Assembly (NCBI RefSeq): GCF_008362905.1
Contig: NZ_VFJB01000005.1
Span: 186,001-250,000, forward strand
Length of the DNA: 64,000 bases
Direction: 5' to 3'
From: Deferribacter autotrophicus
GTDB lineage: Bacteria > Chrysiogenota > Deferribacteres > Deferribacterales > Deferribacteraceae
This document shows positions 17,450 through 26,137 of this stretch, piece by piece; within the stretch, counting starts at the first letter, position 1, and each line of letters opens with the position of its first letter. The notes beneath the pieces are model-generated. The model saw only the letters and a list, made by a program, of their open reading frames with translations, was not told where the DNA came from and did no database searches. The position numbers and the translations under genes were made by a program.

Positions 17450-19174
17450 ATGGAGAATATAAAACGTTATAATAATATAGAGCGTTATTACAAAATTTGT
17501 GATACTGCTACTAGTTCTAACTACCAAGATTTTCTTGATCTATTAAAATCTGCTGAAACTTTAAAAGAAGAAAATAAAAGCGTTAAAACCTATACCTACA
17601 GTGTAAAACCAGATGTTGTGGTTATATCAAATGATGATTTATTTTTAAAAAAATTTGAAGATACTTATTCAGGTGTTTTAAACGTTATATCAATTTATAT
17701 ATCTGAAAAGACAAATAATGATTTTTATACAGCAAGTGAGTTTGAAATAACTGGTGGGTTTCCTGAATACACTGTTAATGTTAAGGTTTTTTCTCCTATA
17801 GATTTTGAGAAATGTGTATGGTGTGGGAAATGTTACATTACATGTCCCGAACAATGTATTGATTTAGATTTAAATATAGATTTTTCTAAATGCACATTTT
17901 GCGGTGAATGTGAAAAGGTATGTGAGTTTGAGTCAATCCAGATAAAATTAATAAATGAGTTGAGTATAAATGCTTCTTTTATTGTCATTGATAACGATGA
18001 TTTGAAAAATGAGTTTGCAAAAATAGGGGTTGAGTTATTTGGTGCTGATGAAATAGATAAGTTGTTTGAAAGAGTAGGCGAGTATCAAGTAGAAGAATTG
18101 GTTTTACATGAAAATGAGATCTGTCAATATTCTCCAAAATTAGGTATAGGCTGCAGGCGGTGTTTGCAAGCATGCAAATATGATGCTCTGTATGTGGATG
18201 ATAATGGTATAAAAGTTAATCATCTTTTGTGTGTAGGTTGTGGTGGATGTATTTCTGTTTGTCCTACTGGGGCTATGCAAAATGGTTATTTTAAAGATGA
18301 TGTTTTTATAAAATACTTTCAAACATTGCAGTTGACTGAAGATGTTATACTACTACTTGGTGATGAGGAAAATATAAGAAAGTTTTTGTGGAGTAATCAT
18401 AATAAAAGTTTTGAAAAGAGTTATCCGATACCGGTTGATCCTAAATTTTTAAATGTAATGCACTATCTCTTTCTATTTTCCATTGGGGTAGCAAAGTTAT
18501 ATCTGCTTAATGATAAACTTGCTGATAAAAACGAAGTTAAATTTGTTAATTCTTTTATAAAATTTCTTTTTGGTTATTATCCTTTTATAGAGTTTATAGA
18601 GAAATATGATGAATATTCAGAAAAAAGCTACCAAAATCCTTTGGAAAATAAGTATAACAATTTCAGCTTCAGTAGCAGAAGAAAGAAACTTGCTGCAATC
18701 TTAAAGTTTCTTTATGAAAACTCTGAAAAACGAAATGTTTTATTAAAGGATAATATCTTAGATATATTTGGTAATGTATTGCTTGATAAAGATAGATGCA
18801 CACTATGTCTTGCTTGTGTAAATCACTGTAAGATAGGTGCACTTTTAGCAAAAGAGACAGATTATACTTTAAATCATAATCCGTCCATTTGTATTCAGTG
18901 TAGAATATGTGAAAAAGTGTGTCCTGAAGAGGCTATTGAAGTTGCTTCAGGTTTACTGTTAGCTGATGAATTTTTTGAGTTAAAAGTTTTGAACAAGGAT
19001 GAACCAATGGTTTGTCCTGGGTGTGGTAAGGTTTTTGGGAATAAGAAAAGTTATAATGCAGTGAAGGAGAAGTTATCTTTGGCAGGTTTGTTTGAAGTTA
19101 AAGGGAAATATCTCAATTATTGTGAAACATGCCGAGTAAAAATGCTTTTTGGAGAGGAGAAAGATGCCCAATGA
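17450..19174 (+). CDS. Six-cluster ferredoxin-type 4Fe-4S protein of the formate dehydrogenase locus
   Basis: 574 residues with three pairs of ferredoxin-like motifs. Pair 1: CVWCGKCYITCP and CTFCGECEKVC (about residues 122-158). Pair 2: CX9CRRCLQAC and CVGCGGCISVCP (about 225-272). Pair 3: CTLCLACVNHC and CIQCRICEKVCP (about 450-492). A C-terminal CPGCGKVF plus CETC pair (about 522-561) looks like a zinc ribbon. There is no signal peptide, so it is cytoplasmic. It precedes a TorD chaperone and the catalytic subunit, as in epsilonproteobacterial formate dehydrogenase clusters, so a role in enzyme maturation or electron transfer is inferred. It overlaps the next gene by 11 nt. No ribosome-binding site precedes the ATG. 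Confidence 0.85.
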   Translation: MENIKRYNNIERYYKICDTATSSNYQDFLDLLKSAETLKEENKSVKTYTYSVKPDVVVISNDDLFLKKFEDTYSGVLNVISIYISEKTNNDFYTASEFEITGGFPEYTVNVKVFSPIDFEKCVWCGKCYITCPEQCIDLDLNIDFSKCTFCGECEKVCEFESIQIKLINELSINASFIVIDNDDLKNEFAKIGVELFGADEIDKLFERVGEYQVEELVLHENEICQYSPKLGIGCRRCLQACKYDALYVDDNGIKVNHLLCVGCGGCISVCPTGAMQNGYFKDDVFIKYFQTLQLTEDVILLLGDEENIRKFLWSNHNKSFEKSYPIPVDPKFLNVMHYLFLFSIGVAKLYLLNDKLADKNEVKFVNSFIKFLFGYYPFIEFIEKYDEYSEKSYQNPLENKYNNFSFSSRRKKLAAILKFLYENSEKRNVLLKDNILDIFGNVLLDKDRCTLCLACVNHCKIGALLAKETDYTLNHNPSICIQCRICEKVCPEEAIEVASGLLLADEFFELKVLNKDEPMVCPGCGKVFGNKKSYNAVKEKLSLAGLFEVKGKYLNYCETCRVKMLFGEEKDAQ

Positions 19175-19778
19175 AATAGACGACACAAGGGTTTTTTTGT
19201 ATGATTTATTGAAGTCTTTTTTTGTTGATGAACCTAATGAGAAGATTTATTCTGAATGGATCGCTATTTTCGATAAGTTCAAAAGAGATAATCTTGAGAT
19301 AAATGATCATTATGAAAAGATGCTTTCATATTTTTTGGAAGTTTTTCAAAACTATAATCTCGATAAGCTTAAAAATGAATATTATGAGCTTTTTGTAAAT
19401 CCTTTTAACGATAATCTAATCAATCTAAATGCTTCCTATTATCTTGATGGTAAGAATTTTGGAGAAACTCTTGTCAAATTGAGAGGATTTATCTGGGATA
19501 AGGGGTTGGAGAAGGATGAAAATCTGAAAGAGCCGGAAGATTCAATAATTTTTATGTCTGATGTGATGATTTACTTGATAAAGAATATGGAAGATGATAA
19601 AGTAAAATATGGTTATAATATTCAGAAGGATTACTTTGAGACATTTCTTGAACCTTTCTTTGATCTGTTTTCTAAAGCTCTTAAAAATCATGAATCAGCA
19701 TATTTTTATGCTTGCTGTGGTATGTATTTAGACTTTTTAACTAATCTAGAAAAAAGTTATTTAAACGAAGTCGTTTAA
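19164..19778 (+). CDS. TorD-family molybdoenzyme chaperone
   Basis: 204 residues, all-helical. It carries TorD/DmsD-like features: an N-terminal FLYDLLKSFF helix, YYELFVNPFNDNLINLNASYYLDG in the middle, and a late EPEDSIIFMSDVMIYLI segment. Such chaperones bind the twin-arginine signal of molybdenum enzymes and hold them until cofactor is inserted. The start at ATG 19164 follows GGAGAGGAG, and an in-frame TTG at 19149 is less likely. It lies between the Fe-S protein and the Tat-exported formate dehydrogenase subunits, matching the expected client. Confidence 0.85.
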   Translation: MPNEIDDTRVFLYDLLKSFFVDEPNEKIYSEWIAIFDKFKRDNLEINDHYEKMLSYFLEVFQNYNLDKLKNEYYELFVNPFNDNLINLNASYYLDGKNFGETLVKLRGFIWDKGLEKDENLKEPEDSIIFMSDVMIYLIKNMEDDKVKYGYNIQKDYFETFLEPFFDLFSKALKNHESAYFYACCGMYLDFLTNLEKSYLNEVV

Positions 19779-19790
19779 GTGGAGGTGTTT

Positions 19791-19973
19791 ATGAATTCGA
19801 AGAGAAGTAGCAGAAGGGAGTTTTTGAAGTTAGGTGCTATTACCACTGTGGGAGTTATGGCAACTTTGAAAGGGAAAAAGGTTATTGCGAAGGAGCTACA
19901 GGAGAACAGTTCTGAAATTCTATATCGTGAAACTGAACATTTTAAAAAATATTATGAATCTTTGAGAAGCTAA
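19791..19973 (+). CDS. Formate dehydrogenase-region Tat-signal mini-protein
   Basis: 60 residues from ATG 19791 with GGAGGT upstream. It is little more than a twin-arginine signal ([10 protein letters not shown] followed by [13 protein letters not shown]) and a short polar tail ending YYESLRS. This fits the small Tat-target protein known next to formate dehydrogenase genes (the TIGR02811-type family). Its role is not established. It lies 10 nt before fdhA with a strong AAGGAGG between them. It may be a small exported subunit or escort of the enzyme; that is inference. Confidence 0.8.
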   Translation: MNSKRSSRREFLKLGAITTVGVMATLKGKKVIAKELQENSSEILYRETEHFKKYYESLRS

Positions 19974-19983
19974 GGAGGTTCAA

Positions 19984-22770
19984 ATGGCTGGAAAAAAACT
20001 AAAATCTGTTACTAGAAGTATTAGTTCGGGAAATCTTATTACAGTGGATAGAAATCCTCAAATTGGTAGAAGAACATTTCTAAAATTATCTGCAGCTACA
20101 GCTGCTTTTGCAGGAATGTCTTTATCTCCAACTTTTGTAAAGAAGGCAAACGCAGCTAAAAATCCTTATCCAAATTCTAAAATAGTAAAAACAATTTGTA
20201 CTCATTGTGCTGTAGGATGCGGAGTTTATGCTGAGGTTCAAAATGGTGTATGGGTAAGGCAGGAAATAGCTCAGGATCATCCTATTTCTAGGGGTGCTCA
20301 CTGTTGTAAAGGTGCTGGCGCCATTGATATGGTTACAAGTACAAAAAGGCTTAAATATCCATTGAAAAAAGTAAATGGCAAATGGCAGAAAATAAGTTGG
20401 AAACAAGCATTGGATGAGGTTGCAAATAAACTTCTTGAGATTAGGAAAAAAAATGGCCCTGATGCAGTAATGTGGATTGGTAGTGCCAAAGTTTCTAATG
20501 AGATGGCTTATCTTCAAAGAAAGCTTGCTGCATTTTGGGGTACAAATAACATAGACCATCAGGCAAGAATTTGTCACTCAACAACAGTTGCAGGTGTGGC
20601 AAACACCTGGGGCTATGGTGCCATGACAAACAGTATTAATGACATAAGGCATTCAAAATGTGTTTTTATGATAGGTTCAAACGCTGCAGAAGCACATCCT
20701 GTGGCAATGCAGCATATTCTTTATGCAAAAGAAGTAAATAATGCCCCAATCATTGTAGTTGATCCAAGATTTACAAAAACGGCTGCTAAGGCCACAGATT
20801 ATGTAAGAATTCGCTCTGGTACGGATACTGCATTTGTAATGGGTTTAATAAATGTAATTATTCAGAATGATTGGTATGATAAAGAATTTGTTAGAACAAG
20901 AGTTGCTGGTTTTGAAGAGCTTAAAGAAGTTGCTAAACATTATACTCCTGAAGAGGTAGAAAGAATTACTGGTGTGCCTGCAAAAGAAGTTGTTAGAATA
21001 GCCAAACTTCTTGCTGATAATAGGCCAGGTACTGTTATATGGTGTATGGGTGGAACTCAGCATTCCATCGGTAGTAATAATACAAGGGCATACTGTATTT
21101 TACAGCTAGTTCTCGGTAATATGGGTAAGTCTGGTGGTGGTACAAACATTTTCAGAGGGCATGATAATGTGCAAGGTGCCACAGATATGTGTATTCTTTC
21201 CCATTCTCTTCCAGCATATTACGGTCTTTCTGATGGTGCATGGAAACATTGGTGTAGAGTTTGGGATGTAGATTATGAATGGATGAAATCAAGATTTAAA
21301 AATAAAGAGTATATGAATAAAAAAGGATTCACTCTTGCTAGATGGTATGAAGGTGCTATTCAGGAAGATAAGATTACACAATACACACCTTTGAAAGCTG
21401 TTGTATTTTGGGGTTGTTCATCAAACTCTCAATCACAGTATCATAAACTGAAAAAAGCACTTGATATGCTTGACCTAGTGGTAATCATTGATCCTTTCCC
21501 AACTATGACGGCTGTGGCAAGTGACAAAGATAATGTTTATCTTTTACCTTCTTCAAGCCAGTATGAAACTGAGGGAAGTATCACCAACTCTCAAAGAGGA
21601 ATACAGTGGAGATACAAGGTAGTAGATCCAATTTATGAATGTAAAGATGACTATACAATTATGCAGGAATTAGTAAAAAGGTTTGGTTTTTATGATAAGT
21701 TTTTCAAAAACATCAAGAAGATACCTGAGGATGTAACAAGAGAGATTAATAAGGGAGCCCTTACCATAGGTTACAACGGTCAAACCCCTGAACGTATTAA
21801 AAAACATACAGACTACTGGCACACTTTTGATGTGGATACTCTTCAGGCTAAAGGTGGTCCATGTGATGGTGAATACTATGGATTACCATGGCCATGTTGG
21901 ACTACAGAACATCCAGGAACACCAATACTTTATGATATTTCTAAACCTGTTGCTAAGGGTGGTTTACCTTTTAGGGCAAGATTTGGAACATCTTATACAT
22001 ATCCAAATGGTAAAAAAGAGAACTTGCTTGCAGCTGATGGTGTTGCCAACCCTGGTAGTGAAGTAAATGGTGGTTATCCAGAATTTAAGGATGTAGTTCC
22101 AGGCACAAACTGGAAGACTGATTTAAGTCAAAAAACAATTAAAGAAGCTATAAAGCGTGGGATGGCTCCATTTGGTAATGCAAGAGCAAGATGTTATGTT
22201 TGGAACTTCCCTGACCCAGTACCAGTTCACAGAGAGCCAATTCACTCTCCAGATCCTGAGATGATTAAGAAATATCCAACATATAATGACAAGCCTGATC
22301 ATTACAGAGTTTATACAAAATATAAGAGTGAACAGAAACTTGATTGGGTAAAAGAGTTCCCACTTATTCTTACAACAGGTAGACTTGTGGAATATATGGG
22401 TGGTGGAGCAGAAACAAGAAGCAATAAATATCTTGCTGAATTACAACCAGAAATGTTTGCTGAAATCAACCTTAAAACAGCAAATGATTACGGAATTAGA
22501 GATGGTGAAATGATATGGATAGAATCTCCAAATGGTGGAAGAATAAAAGTGAAAGCAAAAATCACTGATAGAGTAGATGATAAGACTATTTTCCTACCAT
22601 TCCATTTTGGTGGTTTCTTCATGGGTGATTCATGGGCAGGAAAATATCCTGAAGGAACAGAGCCTTATGCGCTTGGTGAAGCTGCTAACGTTGTTACAAA
22701 TTATGGTTATGATATTGTTACGCAAATGCAAGAGACCAAGACAGGTCTTTGCCGCATCAAAAAGGCTTAA
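19984..22770 (+). CDS. fdhA: Formate dehydrogenase, molybdopterin catalytic subunit (Cys form, Tat-exported)
   Basis: 928 residues. N-terminal Tat signal [19 protein letters not shown]; an N-terminal 4Fe-4S motif in [15 protein letters not shown] completed by CCKGAG; then molybdopterin bis-MGD domains. At the active site the motif [14 protein letters not shown] has Cys (about residue 197) where E. coli FdnG has selenocysteine, and the following His is conserved. It oxidises formate to CO2 in the periplasm and passes electrons through FdhB to the membrane cytochrome b. The strong ribosome-binding site AAGGAGG 6 nt before ATG sets the start. The C-terminal dinucleotide-binding-like domain (from about residue 790) is intact. 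Confidence 0.95.
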   Translation: MAGKKLKSVTRSISSGNLITVDRNPQIGRRTFLKLSAATAAFAGMSLSPTFVKKANAAKNPYPNSKIVKTICTHCAVGCGVYAEVQNGVWVRQEIAQDHPISRGAHCCKGAGAIDMVTSTKRLKYPLKKVNGKWQKISWKQALDEVANKLLEIRKKNGPDAVMWIGSAKVSNEMAYLQRKLAAFWGTNNIDHQARICHSTTVAGVANTWGYGAMTNSINDIRHSKCVFMIGSNAAEAHPVAMQHILYAKEVNNAPIIVVDPRFTKTAAKATDYVRIRSGTDTAFVMGLINVIIQNDWYDKEFVRTRVAGFEELKEVAKHYTPEEVERITGVPAKEVVRIAKLLADNRPGTVIWCMGGTQHSIGSNNTRAYCILQLVLGNMGKSGGGTNIFRGHDNVQGATDMCILSHSLPAYYGLSDGAWKHWCRVWDVDYEWMKSRFKNKEYMNKKGFTLARWYEGAIQEDKITQYTPLKAVVFWGCSSNSQSQYHKLKKALDMLDLVVIIDPFPTMTAVASDKDNVYLLPSSSQYETEGSITNSQRGIQWRYKVVDPIYECKDDYTIMQELVKRFGFYDKFFKNIKKIPEDVTREINKGALTIGYNGQTPERIKKHTDYWHTFDVDTLQAKGGPCDGEYYGLPWPCWTTEHPGTPILYDISKPVAKGGLPFRARFGTSYTYPNGKKENLLAADGVANPGSEVNGGYPEFKDVVPGTNWKTDLSQKTIKEAIKRGMAPFGNARARCYVWNFPDPVPVHREPIHSPDPEMIKKYPTYNDKPDHYRVYTKYKSEQKLDWVKEFPLILTTGRLVEYMGGGAETRSNKYLAELQPEMFAEINLKTANDYGIRDGEMIWIESPNGGRIKVKAKITDRVDDKTIFLPFHFGGFFMGDSWAGKYPEGTEPYALGEAANVVTNYGYDIVTQMQETKTGLCRIKKA

Positions 22771-22782
22771 TGGAGGTTTATC

Positions 22783-23370
22783 ATGGGTAGAATGAAATTT
22801 TTATGCGATGTTGATAGATGCATAGACTGCAATGGGTGTGTTGTAGCTTGTAAAGAAGGTCATCATGTTCTTGTAGGGATTAACAGAAGAAGGGTTATTA
22901 CAATAAATGAGGGGAAACCTGGAGAAAAAAGTGTATCAGTTGCCTGTATGCATTGTTCTGATGCTCCTTGTATTGCAGTTTGCCCTGTTGATGCGCTTTA
23001 TCAGAGGGAAGATGGCATTGTATTAGTAAATAAAGATGTATGTATTGGATGTGGCTACTGCTTCTTTGCATGCCCATTTGGTGCACCACAGTTTCCTAAA
23101 GGTAATTCCTTTGGTGCAAGGGGAGTTATGGATAAGTGTACCTTCTGTGCAGGGGGACCTGCAGAAACCTTCAGTGATAAAGAAAAGAGATTGTATGGTC
23201 AGAACAGAATTGCTGAAGGGAAAGTTCCTCTTTGTGCAGGGATGTGTGCTACAAAGGCGTTGCTTGCAGGTGATGCTGATAAAGTGGCAGATATTTACAG
23301 AGAACGCGTATTCAAAAGAGGCTCTGGAGCAAACGCCTGGGGTTGGGATAAAGCTTACAATAGAAAATAG
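22783..23370 (+). CDS. fdhB: Formate dehydrogenase iron-sulfur subunit
   Basis: 195 residues with four 4Fe-4S motifs: CIDCNGCVVACKE, CMHCSDAPCIAVCP, CIGCGYCFFACPFGAPQFP and the split C-terminal set CTFC / CAGMC. This is the FdhB/HybA-type electron-transfer subunit linking the molybdenum site to the cytochrome. It lacks the C-terminal membrane helix of E. coli FdnH, so it presumably docks on the cytochrome without its own anchor. It has no signal peptide and is expected to travel through Tat together with FdhA. Starts 12 nt after fdhA behind GGAGGT. Confidence 0.94.
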   Translation: MGRMKFLCDVDRCIDCNGCVVACKEGHHVLVGINRRRVITINEGKPGEKSVSVACMHCSDAPCIAVCPVDALYQREDGIVLVNKDVCIGCGYCFFACPFGAPQFPKGNSFGARGVMDKCTFCAGGPAETFSDKEKRLYGQNRIAEGKVPLCAGMCATKALLAGDADKVADIYRERVFKRGSGANAWGWDKAYNRK

Positions 23371-23392
23371 AGGGGAAATTTCCCCTCTTTTT
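23370..23392 (+). terminator. Hairpin with T-run between fdhB and fdhC
   Basis: GAGGGGAAA pairs with TTTCCCCTC, followed by TTTTT. It lies directly at the fdhB stop and before fdhC, so it may lower cytochrome subunit expression by partial termination rather than end the operon. Confidence 0.65.
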
Positions 23393-23411
23393 AATTAAAA
23401 GGGTGGCCGAT

Positions 23412-24326
23412 ATGTATAATAGACTGGTAACTGTGGCTATTTTTTTGTTTATAACTGTGTCCTTGTCTTTTGCATATTTTCATGATTATGAAAAATATAA
23501 GCTTGAGTATACACAAAGCTATGGAGTTGTGTCCACCACCAAATCCTACAATGAGATTACTAACGTTTTTACAGGAGACTGGCAAAAATTCGGTCAGAAA
23601 TTTACCATTTTACAAAAAAAATATTTCAGAATAATATATTTTTGGCTAGTGATTGGTATTCCTGCCATATTTTTACTCCATTATCTTGTGATTGGTCCTA
23701 AAAAATTTAGTCATGAAGGTGAGAAAATTCTGGTTTTTAACTTGTTCAACAGGTTTGTACATTGGATCACTGCTGCATCCTTTACAATTTTGATAACTTC
23801 AGGATTGGTGATAATATTTGGTAAATATTTTGGCGGTGGATCGTTTGTAAGAACTATGCGTTACATTCATGCTCCTGCAGCTTTGGTGTTTGTCCCTTTT
23901 GCTATATTGATGTTTTTGATGTGGGTAAAAGATATGATAATTGCTCCTGGTGATATCACTTGGTTTATAAAATTTGGTGGTTATTTAAGTAAAAAGACTG
24001 AAAATATAATGCCAGTTGGTAAGTTTAATCCTGGACAAAAAAGTTGGTTTTGGCTTGCCACATTGGGTGGTATGGTAATGGGATTTACTGGATATTATAT
24101 TTTTAGTTTTGACACGCATGTGGATAATTTGAGATTGTATGCTATGATACACAACATATTAGGTATGGCAATGGTGGCTATGTTTTTTGTCCATCTGTAT
24201 ATGGCTATTTTTGCTATCAAAGGTTCTTTGAAATCTATGATTACTGGTTATAAACATGAGGATGAGATTCGTGTGTTACACTGTAAATATTACAAAAAAA
24301 TTACTGGTAAAGAATGTAGTAAATAA
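23412..24326 (+). CDS. fdhC: Formate dehydrogenase cytochrome b subunit
   Basis: 304 residues. A first hydrophobic helix (VTVAIFLFITVSLSFAYF) is followed by a periplasmic loop of about 60 residues and four further membrane helices of the FdnI/FdhC type. Likely haem ligands are His in FVHWITAASF, RYIHAPAALVF and MIHNILGMAMVAMFFVHLY. The C-terminal GSLKSMITGYKHEDEIRVLH is typical of the family. It takes electrons from FdhB and reduces quinone. Start taken at ATG 23412, after AGGGTGG; a GTG 9 nt upstream is possible. It closes the structural operon, followed by a terminator. Confidence 0.92.
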   Translation: MYNRLVTVAIFLFITVSLSFAYFHDYEKYKLEYTQSYGVVSTTKSYNEITNVFTGDWQKFGQKFTILQKKYFRIIYFWLVIGIPAIFLLHYLVIGPKKFSHEGEKILVFNLFNRFVHWITAASFTILITSGLVIIFGKYFGGGSFVRTMRYIHAPAALVFVPFAILMFLMWVKDMIIAPGDITWFIKFGGYLSKKTENIMPVGKFNPGQKSWFWLATLGGMVMGFTGYYIFSFDTHVDNLRLYAMIHNILGMAMVAMFFVHLYMAIFAIKGSLKSMITGYKHEDEIRVLHCKYYKKITGKECSK

Positions 24327-24347
24327 TAAAAAATTCTAAGAAATGAT

Positions 24348-24380
24348 GGGCGCTTTTTAATAAGCGCTCATTTTCTTTTC
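24348..24380 (+). terminator. Terminator after the formate dehydrogenase operon
   Basis: GGGCGCT and AGCGCTC form a 7 bp stem (one G-T pair) with a short AT loop, followed by ATTTTCTTTT. It lies 22 nt after the fdhC stop. Confidence 0.7.
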
Positions 24381-24384
24381 TAAC

Positions 24385-24573
24385 TTAGTTCTCACTGAAA
24401 AAGTGAGAACTATTTATTAAATGAAATTTTTTTATGATTTTATTAATTTTTAAACTAGTTAAAAAAAAATAATTTTCCTGAATAAATAAATATAATATTG
24501 TTTTTATCCTATTTTTGGGGTTCTTAAAGGGGGTACCCACTAAATTAGTTGCCACTATTTCAGTGGCAACTAA
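24385..24573. repeat. Family 2 hairpin-bounded repeat, copy 2 (short)
   Basis: About 189 bp. The left hairpin has arms TTAGTTCTCACT / AGTGAGAACTA, the right hairpin arms TTAGTTGCCACT / AGTGGCAACTAA. The AT-rich middle includes CCTATTTTTGGGG and GGGGGTACCC, also seen in copy 1. The copy is shorter than the other two because part of the middle is missing. The 24327-24627 gap holds only this, the terminator and the mobA leader. Confidence 0.82.
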
Positions 24574-24627
24574 CTTCTTCTGGAAAAATCATAAAATTTC
24601 TCCTATATTCCTTTAAAGAGGTGACAA

Positions 24628-25239
24628 GTGGAAATATCATGTGCTATTCTTGCTGGCGGTCAAAGTAGAAGATTTGGTAGTGATAAAACTGTTGCAAAAT
24701 TATGTGGTTACTCTTTCACTGAGATACTTTCAATAAAATTATCTAAAATTAGCAGTGATGTAATGGTTATAAGTAAGGATAATTCAAAGTTTGATTTCAA
24801 ATATAAGAATGTTCGATTTGTTAATGATGAATTTGAGGCACAGTGCCCATTGGTGGGGATAATTACGGCGCTTGAAAATGCGGTAAATGAGTGGGTTTTT
24901 ATAACATCAGCTGATTCACCTCTTTTGAAAGTTGAAATTATTGATTTACTTTATAATCATTTGGGGAATTATGATGTATTGTTACCGGTTATTGATGGAA
25001 AAATTTATACACTTACAGGTTTTTATAATAAAAGGATTTTAAATATTTTATTAGATTATTTCAGAAAAGGTATATATCGCTTACTTGACATATATCCTGA
25101 ATTAAACATATCTTATTTTAATGATGTTGGAAAGATCAAAAAGGTGGATACAAATTTACTCAGTTTTATAAATATAAATACAAAGGGTGATTATGAGTAT
25201 GCAAAAGAAATTGCCGAAAAAGTTGGTTTGGGAATTTAA
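24628..25239 (+). CDS. mobA: Molybdenum cofactor guanylyltransferase MobA
   Basis: 203 residues with the nucleotidyltransferase signature ILAGGQSRRFGSDK (residues ~7-20), the VNDEFEAQCPLVGI segment and ITSADSPLL metal-binding motif. MobA attaches GMP to molybdopterin to make the guanine dinucleotide cofactor used by formate dehydrogenase, which explains its place here. Start is GTG 24628 preceded by AGAGGTG. It overlaps fdhD by 47 nt. The C-terminal part is more diverged than the N-terminal part. Confidence 0.9.
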   Translation: MEISCAILAGGQSRRFGSDKTVAKLCGYSFTEILSIKLSKISSDVMVISKDNSKFDFKYKNVRFVNDEFEAQCPLVGIITALENAVNEWVFITSADSPLLKVEIIDLLYNHLGNYDVLLPVIDGKIYTLTGFYNKRILNILLDYFRKGIYRLLDIYPELNISYFNDVGKIKKVDTNLLSFININTKGDYEYAKEIAEKVGLGI

Positions 25240-25987
25240 AACAAAAACATATGATGCAAAAAGAAAGTTATTTGATAAAAGTGAAAAATACGTAATCAGG
25301 GAAGAAAGCTATGGAATTTTTATAAATGGTAAGAAATTTACATCTGTTATGCTTGTACCTGAGTATGAAAAGGAATTTATTTATGGTTTTCTTTTTACAT
25401 CAAAAATTATTGATAGTGTAAAAGATATAAAAAGTTTCAGAATGTGCGAGAACAGGAATGCTTATATTTTTCTTAATGAGTACAAAGAATTTGTAGATGA
25501 AAATAAATGGACAGTTACATCTGGTTGTGGTGGTGGAAAAGTACTTGAGAAAACTTACAGAGGATTAGAGAAGATTGAAACAGATTTCAAAGTTGATGCA
25601 GATGAAATTATCGAGATCTTCAAAAGACTTGAAAAAGAATCACATCTTCACAGTCATACAAGATGTGTGCATAAATCATATTTTTTTGGTAGAGATGGGT
25701 TTACTTTTACTTGTGAAGATATTGGGAGACATAATACAATAGACAAGACAATTGGTGCCATTATGCTGAATGAGAGAAGTTATGACGGTGTTATATTGAC
25801 AACAGGAAGATTAACATCAGAGATGGTGCTGAAGTGTGCTAGAGCGAAAATTCCCGTTGTGGTGTCCAGGACTGCGCCATCAAAAATGGGTATTGATATT
25901 GCAAACAACACAAATATGACATTGATAGGTTTAACATCTACTAGAGGATTTACTGTTTTTACTAATGAGTTTAGGTTAAAATGTTAA
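25193..25987 (+). CDS. fdhD: Formate dehydrogenase sulfurtransferase FdhD
   Basis: 264 residues. Family motifs: EKEFIYGFLFTSKII, TSGCGGGK (about residues 105-112), HSHTRCVHKSYFF, EDIGRHNTIDKTIG, LTTGRLTSEMVLKCARAKIPVVVSRTAPS. FdhD passes sulfur from IscS to the molybdenum cofactor before insertion in formate dehydrogenase. In E. coli two cysteines of a CGxCG motif matter; here only one Cys is present at that site. ATG 25193 follows GGGTGA and lies inside the end of mobA, so the two are translationally coupled. Confidence 0.92.
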   Translation: MSMQKKLPKKLVWEFKTKTYDAKRKLFDKSEKYVIREESYGIFINGKKFTSVMLVPEYEKEFIYGFLFTSKIIDSVKDIKSFRMCENRNAYIFLNEYKEFVDENKWTVTSGCGGGKVLEKTYRGLEKIETDFKVDADEIIEIFKRLEKESHLHSHTRCVHKSYFFGRDGFTFTCEDIGRHNTIDKTIGAIMLNERSYDGVILTTGRLTSEMVLKCARAKIPVVVSRTAPSKMGIDIANNTNMTLIGLTSTRGFTVFTNEFRLKC

Positions 25988-26046
25988 ATGATGAATTATA
26001 AATGCTTGTTTCCGACCGCTATTTGGCAAGTCGACGTCGATCGTAT

Positions 26047-26091
26047 CAGAATGACAGGAGAAGGGGCATTCTGAGCGTTAGCAAAGAACCT
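26047..26091. repeat. Degenerate intergenic repeat (CAGAATGACA / CATTCTGAGCG type)
   Basis: In the 150 bp gap before uvrB a GC-richer stretch contains CAGAATGACA followed 10 nt later by CATTCTGAGCGTTAGC, forming a partial inverted repeat. The same core recurs at 31589-31628. This type of short repeat is common in intergenic DNA of many bacteria. Confidence 0.5.
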
Positions 26092-26137
26092 CAATTGTCA
26101 TTTATCATATTTAAAATTATATTAATGAAGGGTAAGG

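Noticed and set aside
20572-20574. Selenocysteine in the formate dehydrogenase catalytic subunit
   Set aside because: The codon at the active-site position is TGT (Cys), and no in-frame TGA is present in the gene.
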